From NCBI GenBank assembly GCA_030529945.1, contig JAUMVX010000019.1, forward strand, positions 1-45,208: a DNA stretch of 45,208 bases, given 5' to 3'. The DNA is from Bacteroidia bacterium (GTDB lineage: Bacteria > Bacteroidota > Bacteroidia > Bacteroidales > UBA932). Every line of letters starts with the position of its first letter. Position 1 is the stretch's first letter. Under the pieces are notes generated by a model. That model was not told the DNA's origin. It worked only from the letters and a program-made list of their open reading frames with translations, and ran no database searches. Of the stretch, positions 10,692 to 19,645 are shown in pieces. The position numbers and the translations under genes are program-made.

Positions 10692-12233
10692 TCAATTACG
10701 TGGTGACGTGCAGTCCTGCGTGTCACCTTTCTTGAATAATCCGACGGCTTCGGCTACTACAAAAGTACTGCCACCTATATAAATCAGAGGCCGCCGGCCC
10801 CGAGAGCGCAGAGCTTCGGCACGAGCGAGAGCCGCACGCACCCCTTCCTCCACGCTGCCCGCTGCCGTCACAGGACAGAGCAGCGGAGCTGTTCCGCCAG
10901 GCTCGGATGCGGCGGAGTCAGTCTCAGACGAAGCCCCTCCGGACGCGGACGCAGCGGAACAAGCCTCGGGCGTAGCGGTCACGCCGGAGAGGGGCGAGGC
11001 GGAGTCCGCGGCGGAGAAAAAGTCCAGCACGCGGCGATAAAGCTGCGCGACTTTCATAGAGCGGGCCGAGCGGGGCTCGACCAATACATATTCCGCCTCC
11101 CGGGGCATCAGCGGCAGGATCGCACCGAGGTCCTTATCCGCCATCACCCCGTAAACTATGATCAGAACATCGCACTCCCCCTCCGCAAGCATCCTGCCGA
11201 GCGTGGCGAAATTCACTTTCAGCGCCGGCGGGTTATGAGCTATGTCGCAGATTACCAGAGGGTCGCGCGAGAGAGCCTCCCACCTTCCGTGGAAGTCAGT
11301 TATGGCAGCCGTCCTCTCTATGGCGGAACGCATAGCGTTCCAATCCCGCTCCGTCGCCTCCGGGCGCAGCAGCTGCAGAGCGGCGCAGACCGTGCGCAGA
11401 TTCTCCTTCTGACAGTCTCCCCGAAGGTCCATCGCGGAGAGGGTCTCCGTCCGCCAGGCCTCCCCCCGGGCATCCATCTCATCCGCGAAATGCAGAGGGG
11501 CCCCGACCCTGGAGGCGGCCTTCTCGAACACCGCTGCGGTCTCCTCATCCCGCACGGAGACAAGGGCGGGAACGCCCGGCTTGAAGATTCCGGCCTTCTC
11601 GGCCGCTATCTTCGCCCTGGTATCCCCCAGCAGCTCGCAGTGGTCGAGGCCTATGCCGGTCACGACGGAGATGAGCGGGGTGATGATGTTCGTGCTGTCC
11701 AGCCGGCCGCCGAGTCCCGTTTCTATGACGGCGCAGTCCACTCCCCGGTCGGCGAACCATCTGAAGGCCATCCCGGTGGTGATTTCGAAAAAGGAAAGGT
11801 CGAGGCTGATGAAATCGCTTTCGTAGTCTTCGAGGAAAGACATCACCTCCTCTTCGGAGATGAATTCCGGGCGCTGCGGCGGAGAAATGAAATCACGACT
11901 CTGAGGGCATCCCGGCGAGAGCGCGGGGCGCTGAGGGGAGATGATGCGCATACGCTCGCGGAAATCGAGTATATGCGGAGAAGTATAGAGACCTACGCGC
12001 AGACCGGGCTCGGAGAGCGCGGCGGCGAGCATACTGGCGACGGACCCCTTGCCGTTCGTCCCCGCGACGTGGATGGTCCTTAGCCGCGCCTGCGGGCGGC
12101 CGAGCAGCTTGGAGAAGGCCTGCATATGCTCCAGGCCGGGCTTATAGGAATCCTTCGCGAATCCGCATTTCTGCACCGAAGGGAAGCGGCGGAAAATCCG
12201 GTCAAGTTTCTGAAGGTACAGTGTTCTGTCCAT
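10692..12233 (-). CDS. folC: Bifunctional folylpolyglutamate / dihydrofolate synthase
   Basis: FolC adds glutamate to dihydropteroate or to folates in the cytosol, using ATP. The 513-residue protein (start MDRTLYLQKLDRIF at 12233; two upstream in-frame ATGs exist at 12245 and 12263) has the Mur-ligase P-loop TIHVAGTNGKGSVASM, the segment GLGGRLDSTNII, and the downstream VVTGIGLDHCELLGDT and ICDIAHNPPALKVN. It is long for the family. Two insertions explain this: a proline-rich duplication (ISPQRPALSP and ISPPQRPEFI) after the DFRERMR segment, and an Ala/Ser/Gly-rich linker (CSAASASGGASSETDSAASE) near residues 415-440. Both lie in likely surface loops. The gene is transcribed leftward, ahead of the macroglobulin-like gene. 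Confidence 0.95.
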   Translation of the reverse strand: MDRTLYLQKLDRIFRRFPSVQKCGFAKDSYKPGLEHMQAFSKLLGRPQARLRTIHVAGTNGKGSVASMLAAALSEPGLRVGLYTSPHILDFRERMRIISPQRPALSPGCPQSRDFISPPQRPEFISEEEVMSFLEDYESDFISLDLSFFEITTGMAFRWFADRGVDCAVIETGLGGRLDSTNIITPLISVVTGIGLDHCELLGDTRAKIAAEKAGIFKPGVPALVSVRDEETAAVFEKAASRVGAPLHFADEMDARGEAWRTETLSAMDLRGDCQKENLRTVCAALQLLRPEATERDWNAMRSAIERTAAITDFHGRWEALSRDPLVICDIAHNPPALKVNFATLGRMLAEGECDVLIIVYGVMADKDLGAILPLMPREAEYVLVEPRSARSMKVAQLYRRVLDFFSAADSASPLSGVTATPEACSAASASGGASSETDSAASEPGGTAPLLCPVTAAGSVEEGVRAALARAEALRSRGRRPLIYIGGSTFVVAEAVGLFKKGDTQDCTSPRN

Positions 12234-12247
12234 TTTTTCTTCCATTC

Positions 12248-12278
12248 TTGCAACAGATGCCAAAAATAACTATTTTTA
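12248..12278. promoter_or_regulatory. Divergent promoter region between folC and the 12306 gene
   Basis: On the minus strand 12261-12268 reads TATTTTTG, a perfect TAnnTTTG box 28 bp before the folC ATG. On the plus strand TTG (12248-12250), N20 and TATTTTTA (12271-12278) form a one-mismatch promoter for the rightward gene. The boxes nearly abut, so the two transcripts may compete. Confidence 0.45.
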
Positions 12279-12305
12279 CGACAACATTGGAGAAATCACC
12301 CGATA

Positions 12306-13433
12306 ATGACTTCAGCTTTATACTCACACTATGTCATAGACGGCGTGGAGCAGGAACTTACTCCGGCCCGCATTCTGGACAGCTGCCTCGTGGGGAAAGC
12401 CCCTCGGAGGCCGGAGGGGGAAGCGGACGGGACGGTGTCGGACGAGTCGATAGACCGCTTCATCCGTCCGTGCGTCACCCGTGCGGAACGGATAGACGAA
12501 TATCTGAATATGGTATTGGCCGCGCGCGCACCGCGCAAGGCCGCCGAACTCCCCTTCGTGGATTTCTACACGCGGCAGAAGATTGCGCTGCGCCTCATCG
12601 AGGCCATCTGGCGCAAGGGCCGCTTCAAGCTCGGCAACCTCGCTCTGACGCTCGACTGGAAATGGGACAGGGGCATCCGGGGCAGTATGGCCGCGTTCTA
12701 CACTTCCGTCAGCGCGGCGGGCGACTACATAGACGCGCTCGGCATCAGGCTCAAGTCCTATTCGTACTCCGAGACTCCGAACAAGTCCACGCTTTCCGTG
12801 AAAGCGAGCGTGCTGCGTGAAGACGGGCCGGAAGAGGAAATAGAGGAGGAGAACGCGGATCCGAGATTGGGCGCGCGCAGAGCGTGCCCGGCGAAATTCC
12901 TTCGCGATGCGGGCGCGTGGATAGTGTATGTGCCCTTTGACGACGGGAAATTCAGGCTCGGCGGCTCGCGGCTCGCCGCAGCCCTGGACGCGAGCGGAGA
13001 AGGCACGCCGCAGCTGCTGGACGCGGACTATTTCATCGACTGCTACGAAGTCGTGCGCGAGATGGTCGAGGACGGGGTGGCTCTCGCCGGGGCTACGGTC
13101 GGGGAAGGCGGTCTGATGGCGGCGCTGCACGCTATGACCGAAGGAGGGGCCGGAGTGGAGGTGGAACTCGGAGGGCTGATGCGCTCCAGCGGCGAGAAGG
13201 ACACAGTGAAGCTGCTCTTCGCGGAAGTTCCGGGAGTCGTGATGCAGATCGCGGACTCCGACTACGACTACGTGGACGCGGAATTCCTGCTGCAGGACGT
13301 GGCATACTTCCCTCTGGGGCACATAACGCCGGGGAGGAGCGGGGTCAAGGTGAAGGTCACGGACCTCTCGCCGGTGAGCAGCATCCTGGAGTCCATACTC
13401 AGAAGCCAGAGCAGCTCGGAAGGAGAAGACTAA
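12306..13433 (+). CDS. AIR-synthase/PurL-like orphan protein
   Basis: I do not recognise this 375-residue protein as a named gene. Its C-terminal third resembles the AIRS_C fold of the PurM/PurL/SelD/HypE superfamily: VALAGATVGEGGLMAALHAM followed by AGVEVELGGL (compare the VSDGGLAVALAEM...GVGAEVDL region of PurL), then a strand-loop-strand and ..YFPLGHITPG at the position of the superfamily's RIGRV end motif. The N-terminal part (FVDFYTRQKIALRLIEAIWR, LTLDWKWDRGIRGSM) shows no catalytic glycine-rich loop typical of the ATP-binding AIRS domain. It could be a PurL-derived regulatory or structural protein. It starts an apparent operon with the PIN-PhoH gene 10 bp downstream. No signal peptide is visible, so it is probably cytosolic. 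Confidence 0.6.
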   Translation: MTSALYSHYVIDGVEQELTPARILDSCLVGKAPRRPEGEADGTVSDESIDRFIRPCVTRAERIDEYLNMVLAARAPRKAAELPFVDFYTRQKIALRLIEAIWRKGRFKLGNLALTLDWKWDRGIRGSMAAFYTSVSAAGDYIDALGIRLKSYSYSETPNKSTLSVKASVLREDGPEEEIEEENADPRLGARRACPAKFLRDAGAWIVYVPFDDGKFRLGGSRLAAALDASGEGTPQLLDADYFIDCYEVVREMVEDGVALAGATVGEGGLMAALHAMTEGGAGVEVELGGLMRSSGEKDTVKLLFAEVPGVVMQIADSDYDYVDAEFLLQDVAYFPLGHITPGRSGVKVKVTDLSPVSSILESILRSQSSSEGED

Positions 13434-13443
13434 AACCGATTAT

Positions 13444-14820
13444 ATGCCACAATACGCAAATTCCAGACATTCCGGCACAGGGAAACCCAAGTTCTTCGTG
13501 CTGGACACCAACATCATCCTGCACGATTACAAGGCGATACGCAAGTTCCAGAACAACAATCTCGTCATCCCGATGGCGGTGCTGGAGGAACTGGACAAGT
13601 TCAAGAAAGGGAACGACGCTCTCGCGTACAACGCCCGGGGCTTCGTCCGCGACATCGACAGAATCTCCGACGGAAAGATGTTCGGGCGCGACGGCATTCC
13701 TATAGGCAAAGGGCTGGGGCTCATCAAGATAGAGCCGAACCACCCCTTCCCGGAGGAGCTGCGCGACCTCTTCATAGACGACATCCAGGACCACCGCATA
13801 CTCGCGACCGCGATGTGGGTCCGCGACACCCACCCGGACAGCTTCACCGCCCTCGTCACCAAGGACATAAACCTGCGGATGAAGGCCAGGGCCGCCGGAA
13901 TGGAGGTGCAGGACTACCTGACCGACAAGCTCGAGGAGGAGAAGATCGAAAACACGCAGAAGGAAGTCATCGACCTCGCGCTGCCGGGCGCGACGCTGCA
14001 GAAGCTCGCATACGGGAGCGGAGAGGGACTCGACTGGCGGGCAGTCTCGTCCAATGAGCCCAAGCCTAACCGGATTTTCAATTTCTCCTGGAAGGAGGAC
14101 AGCGGGGCGGAGCGGATCCAGGGACGCTATGACGCGGAGAGAAAGAAGATCGTTCTGGTCAAATCCCGCACGGCTTACGGAATCCGGCCCCGCAACGTCG
14201 AGCAGAAGATAGCTCTCGACGCCTGTCTGAATCCGGCCATTCCTCTGGTGTCGCTTACGGGCGGAGCGGGTACGGGCAAGACTCTCATAGCCCTCGCGGC
14301 CGCTCTCGAGCAGGAGAAGGACTACGACCAGATCATCCTGTCCAGACCGACGGTGATACTCGGGAACCAGGACATCGGTTTCCTGCCGGGCGACCAGAAG
14401 AGCAAGATGAGTCCTTACGTCCAGCCGCTTATGGATAATCTGAACGTGATCAGGCAGCAGTTCAGCCCGTCGAGCAGGCAGGCTCTGAAAATCGACGCTA
14501 TGCTGAAGGAGGAGAAGCTTCTCATCAGCCCTCTGGCCTATATCAGAGGCAGGAGCCTCGGGAAGGTGTTCTTCATCGTCGACGAGGCGCAGAACCTCAC
14601 GCCTCACGAGGTGAAGACCATCATCACGAGGGCCGGCGAGGGCACCAAGATGGTGTTCACGGGGGACATCTTCCAGATCGACCAGCCTTATCTGGACCAG
14701 TGGTCGAACGGTCTGTCGCATCTGGGGGAGAAGATGGACGGACAGAAGGTGTTCGAGCACATCTTCCTCCGCAAGGGCGAAAGAAGCGAACTGTCGGAGC
14801 TGGCGGCAAAGCTTTTGTAG
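13444..14820 (+). CDS. PIN-PhoH (PhoH2-type) RNase/helicase-like ATPase
   Basis: The 458-residue protein fuses an N-terminal PIN nuclease domain (FFVLDTNIILHDY with the first acidic metal ligand, then LEELDKFKKG and TKDINLRMKA) to a C-terminal PhoH ATPase. The ATPase has a Walker A LTGGAGTGKTLIAL near residue 272 and a Walker B FIVDEAQNLTP, followed by GTKMVFTGD (sensor). Proteins with this layout (YlaK, PhoH2) are reported to unwind and cleave RNA. The gene begins 10 bp after the preceding orphan gene, so the two are probably translated from one message. The ppdK promoter overlaps its stop codon. Confidence 0.93.
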   Translation: MPQYANSRHSGTGKPKFFVLDTNIILHDYKAIRKFQNNNLVIPMAVLEELDKFKKGNDALAYNARGFVRDIDRISDGKMFGRDGIPIGKGLGLIKIEPNHPFPEELRDLFIDDIQDHRILATAMWVRDTHPDSFTALVTKDINLRMKARAAGMEVQDYLTDKLEEEKIENTQKEVIDLALPGATLQKLAYGSGEGLDWRAVSSNEPKPNRIFNFSWKEDSGAERIQGRYDAERKKIVLVKSRTAYGIRPRNVEQKIALDACLNPAIPLVSLTGGAGTGKTLIALAAALEQEKDYDQIILSRPTVILGNQDIGFLPGDQKSKMSPYVQPLMDNLNVIRQQFSPSSRQALKIDAMLKEEKLLISPLAYIRGRSLGKVFFIVDEAQNLTPHEVKTIITRAGEGTKMVFTGDIFQIDQPYLDQWSNGLSHLGEKMDGQKVFEHIFLRKGERSELSELAAKLL

Positions 14821-14844
14821 GTACGGGAAAATTGCGTAAATTCG
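14814..14844 (+). promoter_or_regulatory. Candidate ppdK promoter
   Basis: TTTG (14814-14817), a spacer of exactly 19 bp and TAAATTCG (14837-14844, one mismatch to TAnnTTTG) precede ppdK by about 40 bp. The -33 box lies inside the last codons of the PIN-PhoH gene. The promoter would let ppdK be expressed independently of the upstream operon. Confidence 0.5.
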
Positions 14845-14884
14845 CGGTCGAATTTTACAGTTACAATATAAAAGAACATTAGGT

Positions 14885-17611
14885 ATGTTTGAGAACAAAA
14901 AGAGAGTCTATCGCTTCGGCGGAAAAACCGCCGAGGGAGACGGAAAACAGAGGGAATTGCTGGGTGGAAAAGGCGCTAACCTCGCAGAAATGAGCAGGCT
15001 CGGGATGCCTGTTCCCGCCGGATTCACCATCACTACAGAATGCTGCGCCGAGTACTACGCTCTCGGCGGCGGGTATGCGGACGAGCTGAAGGCCGAAGTC
15101 GCGGCCGCTCTGAAAGCTACCGAAGAGATTATGGGCAAGAAGTTCGGCGATGCCGAGAATCCGCTTCTCGTCAGCTGCCGTTCCGGCGCCAGAAGTTCTA
15201 TGCCGGGTATGATGGACACCATCCTGAACATCGGACTGTGCTCCGCCACCATCCCGGGTATGATAAAGAAGACCGGTAATCCGCGTTTCGTCTATGACTC
15301 CTACAGACGTCTCATTATGATGTATTCGGACGTCGTTATGGAGAAGGCCGAGGGCGTGGAGCCTGAGGACGGACAGGGCATCCGTCAGCAGCTGGACAGG
15401 ATGATGGCCGAGCTGAAGAAGGCCAGAGGCTACGCTTCGGATACCGAGATCACCGCAGAGGAGCTTCAGGAGCTCTGCGTGGAGTTCAAAAAGAAAGTTA
15501 AGGAAGTTCTCGGAGTGGAGTTCCCGGATACTGCAGAGGCTCAGCTCTGGGGTTCCATCGGCGGCGTGTTCAAGTCCTGGAACGGAAAGAGGGCCATCGC
15601 CTACCGCCGCATCGAGAAGATTCCTGATGACTGGGGCACGGCCGTGAACGTCCAGTCTATGGTGTTCGGAAATATGGGCGAGAATTCGGCCACGGGCGTG
15701 GCATTCTCCAGAAACCCTGCCACCGGCGACAACAAGTTCTACGGAGAGTGGCTCATCAACGCCCAGGGCGAGGATGTAGTGGCTGGTATCCGCACTCCTA
15801 ATCCTCTGAACGAGGCCACGAAGAATGACCATAACCGCCATCTGGCTTCTCTGGAGACGGCTATGCCTGAGGTCTATGCGGAACTTGACGATATCCGCAA
15901 GCGTCTGGAGGAGCATTTCAGCGATATGCAGGACATCGAGTTCACCATCCAGGAAGGCAAGCTCTGGATGCTCCAGTGCCGTATCGGCAAGCGTACCGGT
16001 CTGGCCGCTCTGAAGATGGCCATCGATATGCTGGACGAAGGTATGATCGACGAAAAGACGGCCGTTATGAGAGTCGCTCCTAAGCAGCTGGACGAGATTC
16101 TGCATCCTATACTCAACCCTCAGGCCGAGAAGGACGCAAGGAGATTGGCCGCAGGCCTGCCTGCTTCTCCGGGCGGAGCGGTCGGCAAGATCGTCTTCAC
16201 TTCCGAAGCTGCGATGGCGGCACGCAAGAAAGGTGTGGACACGATTCTCGTGCGCGAGGAGACTTCGCCGGAGGATATCGAGGGTATGCGGGCTTCGTCG
16301 GGCATCCTGACCGAGCGCGGCGGTATGACTTCGCACGCGGCTCTCGTGGCTCGCGGATGGGGCAAGTGCTGCATAGTGGGCTGCGAGTCCCTGAAGATAG
16401 ATTTCGCCGGGAAGACCCTCAGCTTCGGCGATAGCGGCGAGAAGTTCCACGAGGGTGACTATCTGAGCCTTAACGGCAGCAAGGGCATAGTTTACGCCGG
16501 CAAGATAGCTACAGTGGACGCTTCAGAGAATCCTGATTTCATCAGATTTATGTCCATCGTGGACAAATACCGCAGACTCGGCATCCGCACGAATGCCGAC
16601 ACTCCTGAAGATGCCGAAAAGGCTCTCCAGTTCGGCGCTGAGGGCATCGGTCTGTTCCGCATCGAGCATATGTTCTACGGCAAGAATTCCGAGATTCCTC
16701 TCGCGAAACTCCGCAAGATGATTCTCTGCGACACCGACGACGAGAGACGCGCAGCGCTTTCCGAGCTGGAGCCTTATATGAAGGCCGCCGTGAAGTCCAC
16801 TATGCGCATTATGGACGGGAAGCCGGTGGTGTTCCGCCTTCTGGACCCGCCGCTCCACGAGTTCGTCCCTAAGACTGAGGACAAGAAGAAAGAGCTTGCG
16901 GCCGAGCTTGGCGTGACCGTGGCCGAGATCGAGAAGAGAGGCGAGGGTCTGCACGAGGTGAATCCTATGATGGGTCTGCGCGGCGTCCGTCTGCACGTGA
17001 CCTATCCGTTCATCGCCGAGACCCAGTACAGGGCCATCTTCACCGCCACTGCGGAGCTTATGGGAGAGGGTCTGCATCCGGAGCCTGAGATTATGATTCC
17101 TGTGACGGTTTCCGCACGTGAGCTCAGCTTCCAGAAGCCTATCTGCGAAAGGATCAGGGCGGAGGTCGAGAGCAAGTACGGCGTGAACATAAAATACAGC
17201 TTCGGCACTATGATTGAGATCCCGCGCGCGGCTCTTACAGCCGACAGGATGGCCCGCACCGCAGAGTTCTTCTCCTTCGGTACGAACGACCTCACCCAGA
17301 TGACTTTCGGCTTCAGCCGCGATGATGTGGGCACGTTTATGGGCGACTATCTCGGGAACAAGATTCTGGATGCCGACCCGTTCCAGACCATCGATACCAA
17401 GGCTGTGGGCAGACTCGTGGAGTTCGGCATACAGCAGGGCCGCTCGAAGAGGCCTGAGCTGAAGTGCGGGGTCTGCGGCGAGCACGGCGGAGATCCGGAT
17501 TCGGTAGAGTTCTTCAACAGAATCGGGCTCGACTATGTGAGCTGCTCTCCGTTCCGCGTTCCTATCGCCCGTCTGGCCGCCGCCCAGGCTGCCATCAGGC
17601 AGGGGAATTAA
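14885..17611 (+). CDS. ppdK: Pyruvate, phosphate dikinase
   Basis: PPDK interconverts pyruvate + ATP + Pi and PEP + AMP + PPi in the cytosol; in Bacteroidetes it serves glycolysis or PEP regeneration. The 908-residue protein has all three expected parts: the N-terminal ATP-grasp domain (GGKGANLAEM, SCRSGARSSMPGMMDT), the central swivelling domain with the phosphorylated His in GILTERGGMTSHAALVARG (His about 484), and the C-terminal PEP/pyruvate TIM barrel (GIGLFRIEHMF, GLRGVRLHVTYP, FSFGTNDLTQMTFGFSRDD, KCGVCGEHGGDP). Length matches the family. Phe and Ile codons before Met are TTT and ATT, although C-ending forms dominate elsewhere. It ends in a bidirectional terminator shared with the convergent OmpA-like gene. 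Confidence 0.98.
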   Translation: MFENKKRVYRFGGKTAEGDGKQRELLGGKGANLAEMSRLGMPVPAGFTITTECCAEYYALGGGYADELKAEVAAALKATEEIMGKKFGDAENPLLVSCRSGARSSMPGMMDTILNIGLCSATIPGMIKKTGNPRFVYDSYRRLIMMYSDVVMEKAEGVEPEDGQGIRQQLDRMMAELKKARGYASDTEITAEELQELCVEFKKKVKEVLGVEFPDTAEAQLWGSIGGVFKSWNGKRAIAYRRIEKIPDDWGTAVNVQSMVFGNMGENSATGVAFSRNPATGDNKFYGEWLINAQGEDVVAGIRTPNPLNEATKNDHNRHLASLETAMPEVYAELDDIRKRLEEHFSDMQDIEFTIQEGKLWMLQCRIGKRTGLAALKMAIDMLDEGMIDEKTAVMRVAPKQLDEILHPILNPQAEKDARRLAAGLPASPGGAVGKIVFTSEAAMAARKKGVDTILVREETSPEDIEGMRASSGILTERGGMTSHAALVARGWGKCCIVGCESLKIDFAGKTLSFGDSGEKFHEGDYLSLNGSKGIVYAGKIATVDASENPDFIRFMSIVDKYRRLGIRTNADTPEDAEKALQFGAEGIGLFRIEHMFYGKNSEIPLAKLRKMILCDTDDERRAALSELEPYMKAAVKSTMRIMDGKPVVFRLLDPPLHEFVPKTEDKKKELAAELGVTVAEIEKRGEGLHEVNPMMGLRGVRLHVTYPFIAETQYRAIFTATAELMGEGLHPEPEIMIPVTVSARELSFQKPICERIRAEVESKYGVNIKYSFGTMIEIPRAALTADRMARTAEFFSFGTNDLTQMTFGFSRDDVGTFMGDYLGNKILDADPFQTIDTKAVGRLVEFGIQQGRSKRPELKCGVCGEHGGDPDSVEFFNRIGLDYVSCSPFRVPIARLAAAQAAIRQGN

Positions 17612-17623
17612 TCTGTACTACTG

Positions 17624-17668
17624 CACATAAAAAAGACCGGCCCGGACAGGGTCGGTCTTTTTTATGTG
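17624..17668. terminator. Bidirectional terminator between ppdK and the OmpA-like gene
   Basis: A perfect 16-bp inverted repeat, CACATAAAAAAGACCG (17624-17639) with its complement at 17653-17668, has A and T runs flanking the GC core. Read from either side it gives a stem followed by T residues, so it should terminate both convergent transcripts. Confidence 0.92.
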
Positions 17669-17676
17669 AGTCTTTA

Positions 17677-18768
17677 TTACTTGACTACGCAGATGGCTAC
17701 GCGGTTCTCTTCAGGAGTCGGATAAGGATTCTCCTCGGAACCCTTGTAGGATGAAGAGATGCGGTCCTTCGCGATGCCGAGTTCCACGAGCTTGGCGGTA
17801 ACGACTTCGGCACGCTTCTGAGAAAGGAACATATTGCGCGAAGCGGTACCTGTGGCCTTGTCGGCATAACCGGTGATGGTCACCTTGGTCTCAGGATTCT
17901 CGTTGAGAACCTTTACTATCTCCTCGATCTTCGCAAGCTCGGCAGGACGGATATCCCACTTGTTGATTACGAAGAATACGTTCTCTGTAAGGTTGATGGC
18001 AGGTTTTACCACCTCCACTACAGGCTCCGGTTCCGGCTCCACTACAGGCTCCGGTTCTGGCTCCACTACCTGCTTTACAGGCTCAGGCTGTGCGACAGGA
18101 GCCACAGGTGCCGGAGCAGGAGCGGCCTTCTTCTTGCCGAAGCTGAACTTGAGGCCGACAAGGGCCTGATACTGATGGTCGAACACACTGCCCGAGCCGC
18201 CGTTCTTAGAGTTGAAGTGGTCAGAAAGGAGGTTCGTCGCAATCTCTGCGGTGAGAGCCACGCAGTCGGAAAGTCTGAAATCCACACCGATACCCGCTCT
18301 TCCGGCTAAGCTGATGGAAGGGTCTTCCCAGAGGTAGTTGTCAGAAGCGAAACTTGCCTTGAGGTCCTGAGCCTCGTCGTTATTGAAGCGGAGGTTGCCG
18401 CCGACACCGGCGAAGACGTAAGGATTCACGGCGCGTGCCTTATAGCCCGCGAAAAGGTTGCAGAGGTCGAAAGTGGCATCGAGACCGAGCTGGCCATAGT
18501 TGAAGGCGTACTCCTTGCCCTCACCTACGGAACCCTTGCCCTGGATACCGGAAAGGTCTCCGCGGAGGCCGAATACCGGCGAGAACTGGTAGCCCAGGTT
18601 AAGGGCTGCGGAAGGGGAAAGGAATTTGGAGAAGGAGGAATACTCACCTACTGTGTAACCTACACCACCCTTTACTCCGGCATACCAGCCGGGGGTGAAC
18701 TCGCTTGTCTGGGCGAAAGCGCCGAGTGACAGGCAGAGCGAAACGATAACTAATACTGCTTTCTTCAT
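17677..18768 (-). CDS. OmpA-family outer-membrane protein
   Basis: The 363-residue precursor has a signal peptide (MKKAVLVIVSLCLSLGAFA, cleavage before Q), an N-terminal beta-barrel of about 200 residues rich in alternating hydrophobic and aromatic residues, a Pro/Glu linker built of repeated EPEPVVEP units (residues about 232-256), and a C-terminal OmpA domain that should bind peptidoglycan (VTITGYADKATGTASRNMFL, LSQKRAEVVTAKLVELG). The linker repeat is also visible in the DNA as roughly 30-bp tandem units near 18014-18070. It is probably a major porin-like protein that ties the outer membrane to the wall. It converges with ppdK. A small hairpin, GGAGT/ACTCC, lies in its leader (18805-18819). 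Confidence 0.93.
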   Translation of the reverse strand: MKKAVLVIVSLCLSLGAFAQTSEFTPGWYAGVKGGVGYTVGEYSSFSKFLSPSAALNLGYQFSPVFGLRGDLSGIQGKGSVGEGKEYAFNYGQLGLDATFDLCNLFAGYKARAVNPYVFAGVGGNLRFNNDEAQDLKASFASDNYLWEDPSISLAGRAGIGVDFRLSDCVALTAEIATNLLSDHFNSKNGGSGSVFDHQYQALVGLKFSFGKKKAAPAPAPVAPVAQPEPVKQVVEPEPEPVVEPEPEPVVEVVKPAINLTENVFFVINKWDIRPAELAKIEEIVKVLNENPETKVTITGYADKATGTASRNMFLSQKRAEVVTAKLVELGIAKDRISSSYKGSEENPYPTPEENRVAICVVK

Positions 18769-18917
18769 AGAGTTAATATTGTTTTTAAAAAATCGAATAA
18801 TCAGGGAGTAAGAAACTCCTACAAAAAAAATGACTTGGTACTTCTCTGCTCGTCTTTTTGGCTAAATGTTCATACTTACTGAAAAAAAAGAATGAACTCT
18901 GACGCGGAGCCCTCCCA

Positions 18918-19481
18918 TCAGTCATTCGCCGCCGGCTTCTCAGGGAGTCTTACCTCATTAGGCGCCGGGGCCATAGGGTTCTTCTGATATTTCTGCTGCA
19001 TAGTGCGGCTGGTCATATTCCCGTCCTTGAAGGTGATGTACCACTCGCCGTCTATCTTTACGGGGTTAAAGGCAAGCTTGATGGCAGCGGGGTCAGAGCC
19101 GTCCGGAGACTGCGCGAAAACGTAACGGTAGGTCACGTCATTTATGGCAGGGGTCTGGAAATCCATCTGAGTCATCTCATACGAGAGGACAGGGAAGTAT
19201 TTGAATTTCGACTTGAGGTTCACGAGCGACTCATCAGCCGGACGGTAGAGAACATCCTCATAGACCACATAAACCTTGCTGAGTGCATCGTCGAGCTGTC
19301 CCGCCTGAAGCAGTGACATTATCTCGTCTGTCGCAGCCTTTACGGCAGCGGAGTCCGCAGCTGTGATGGTCGCCTCGAAATCCGCCTGTGCTGACTCGAA
19401 AGTGTAATACTTCTGCCTTCCGGCGTTATGGCAGGCGGCGAGCATAAAGAGCGTACAGAGTACTGCTAAAATCTTTTTCAT
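18918..19481 (-). CDS. Small putative lipoprotein of unknown function
   Basis: The 187-residue precursor starts MKKILAVLCTLFMLAACHNAG. LAAC is a good lipobox, so the mature protein of about 170 residues should be lipid-anchored at Cys16. After a helical segment (EATITAADSAAVKAATDEIM) comes a compact beta-rich domain (DVTYRYVFAQSPDGSD, VKIDGEWYITFKDGNMTS), resembling small NTF2-like or DUF-type periplasmic domains; I cannot name the family. It has its own strong promoter and is about 150 bp upstream of the OmpA-like gene on the same strand. Confidence 0.75.
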   Translation of the reverse strand: MKKILAVLCTLFMLAACHNAGRQKYYTFESAQADFEATITAADSAAVKAATDEIMSLLQAGQLDDALSKVYVVYEDVLYRPADESLVNLKSKFKYFPVLSYEMTQMDFQTPAINDVTYRYVFAQSPDGSDPAAIKLAFNPVKIDGEWYITFKDGNMTSRTMQQKYQKNPMAPAPNEVRLPEKPAAND

Positions 19482-19500
19482 AATTAACGCTATTTGGGAG

Positions 19501-19532
19501 CAAAATTAGTTTAAAAAAAACTATTAAACAAA
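19501..19532 (-). promoter_or_regulatory. Strong promoter of the small lipoprotein gene
   Basis: On the minus strand TTTG (19532-19529), N20 and TAATTTTG (19508-19501) match the Bacteroidetes consensus fully. The -7 box ends 20 bp before the ATG, giving a short leader. Confidence 0.8.
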
Positions 19533-19645
19533 TTCCGATTCATTCCCTGCTGCGGTAGGGGCTGTCATCAGGTGATTGCTGGAGGGTGGATTTCAGGGAC
19601 GAATGTCCGGGAGGGTGACTCTGTGGGGTGGCTCTGTGGATGGCC

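Noticed and set aside
10646-10726. Longer N terminus for the macroglobulin-like protein
   Set aside because: It would overlap folC and put an Arg-rich segment in front of an otherwise good signal peptide.
12234-12305. Folate-sensing riboswitch before folC
   Set aside because: The gap is only about 70 bp and is shared by two divergent promoters; no conserved pairing elements were visible.
14879-16450. Antisense frame of about 520 codons over ppdK, and similar long shadows over glyA, folC and the restriction enzyme
   Set aside because: All lie opposite genes with complete family motifs and arise from high-GC codon use.
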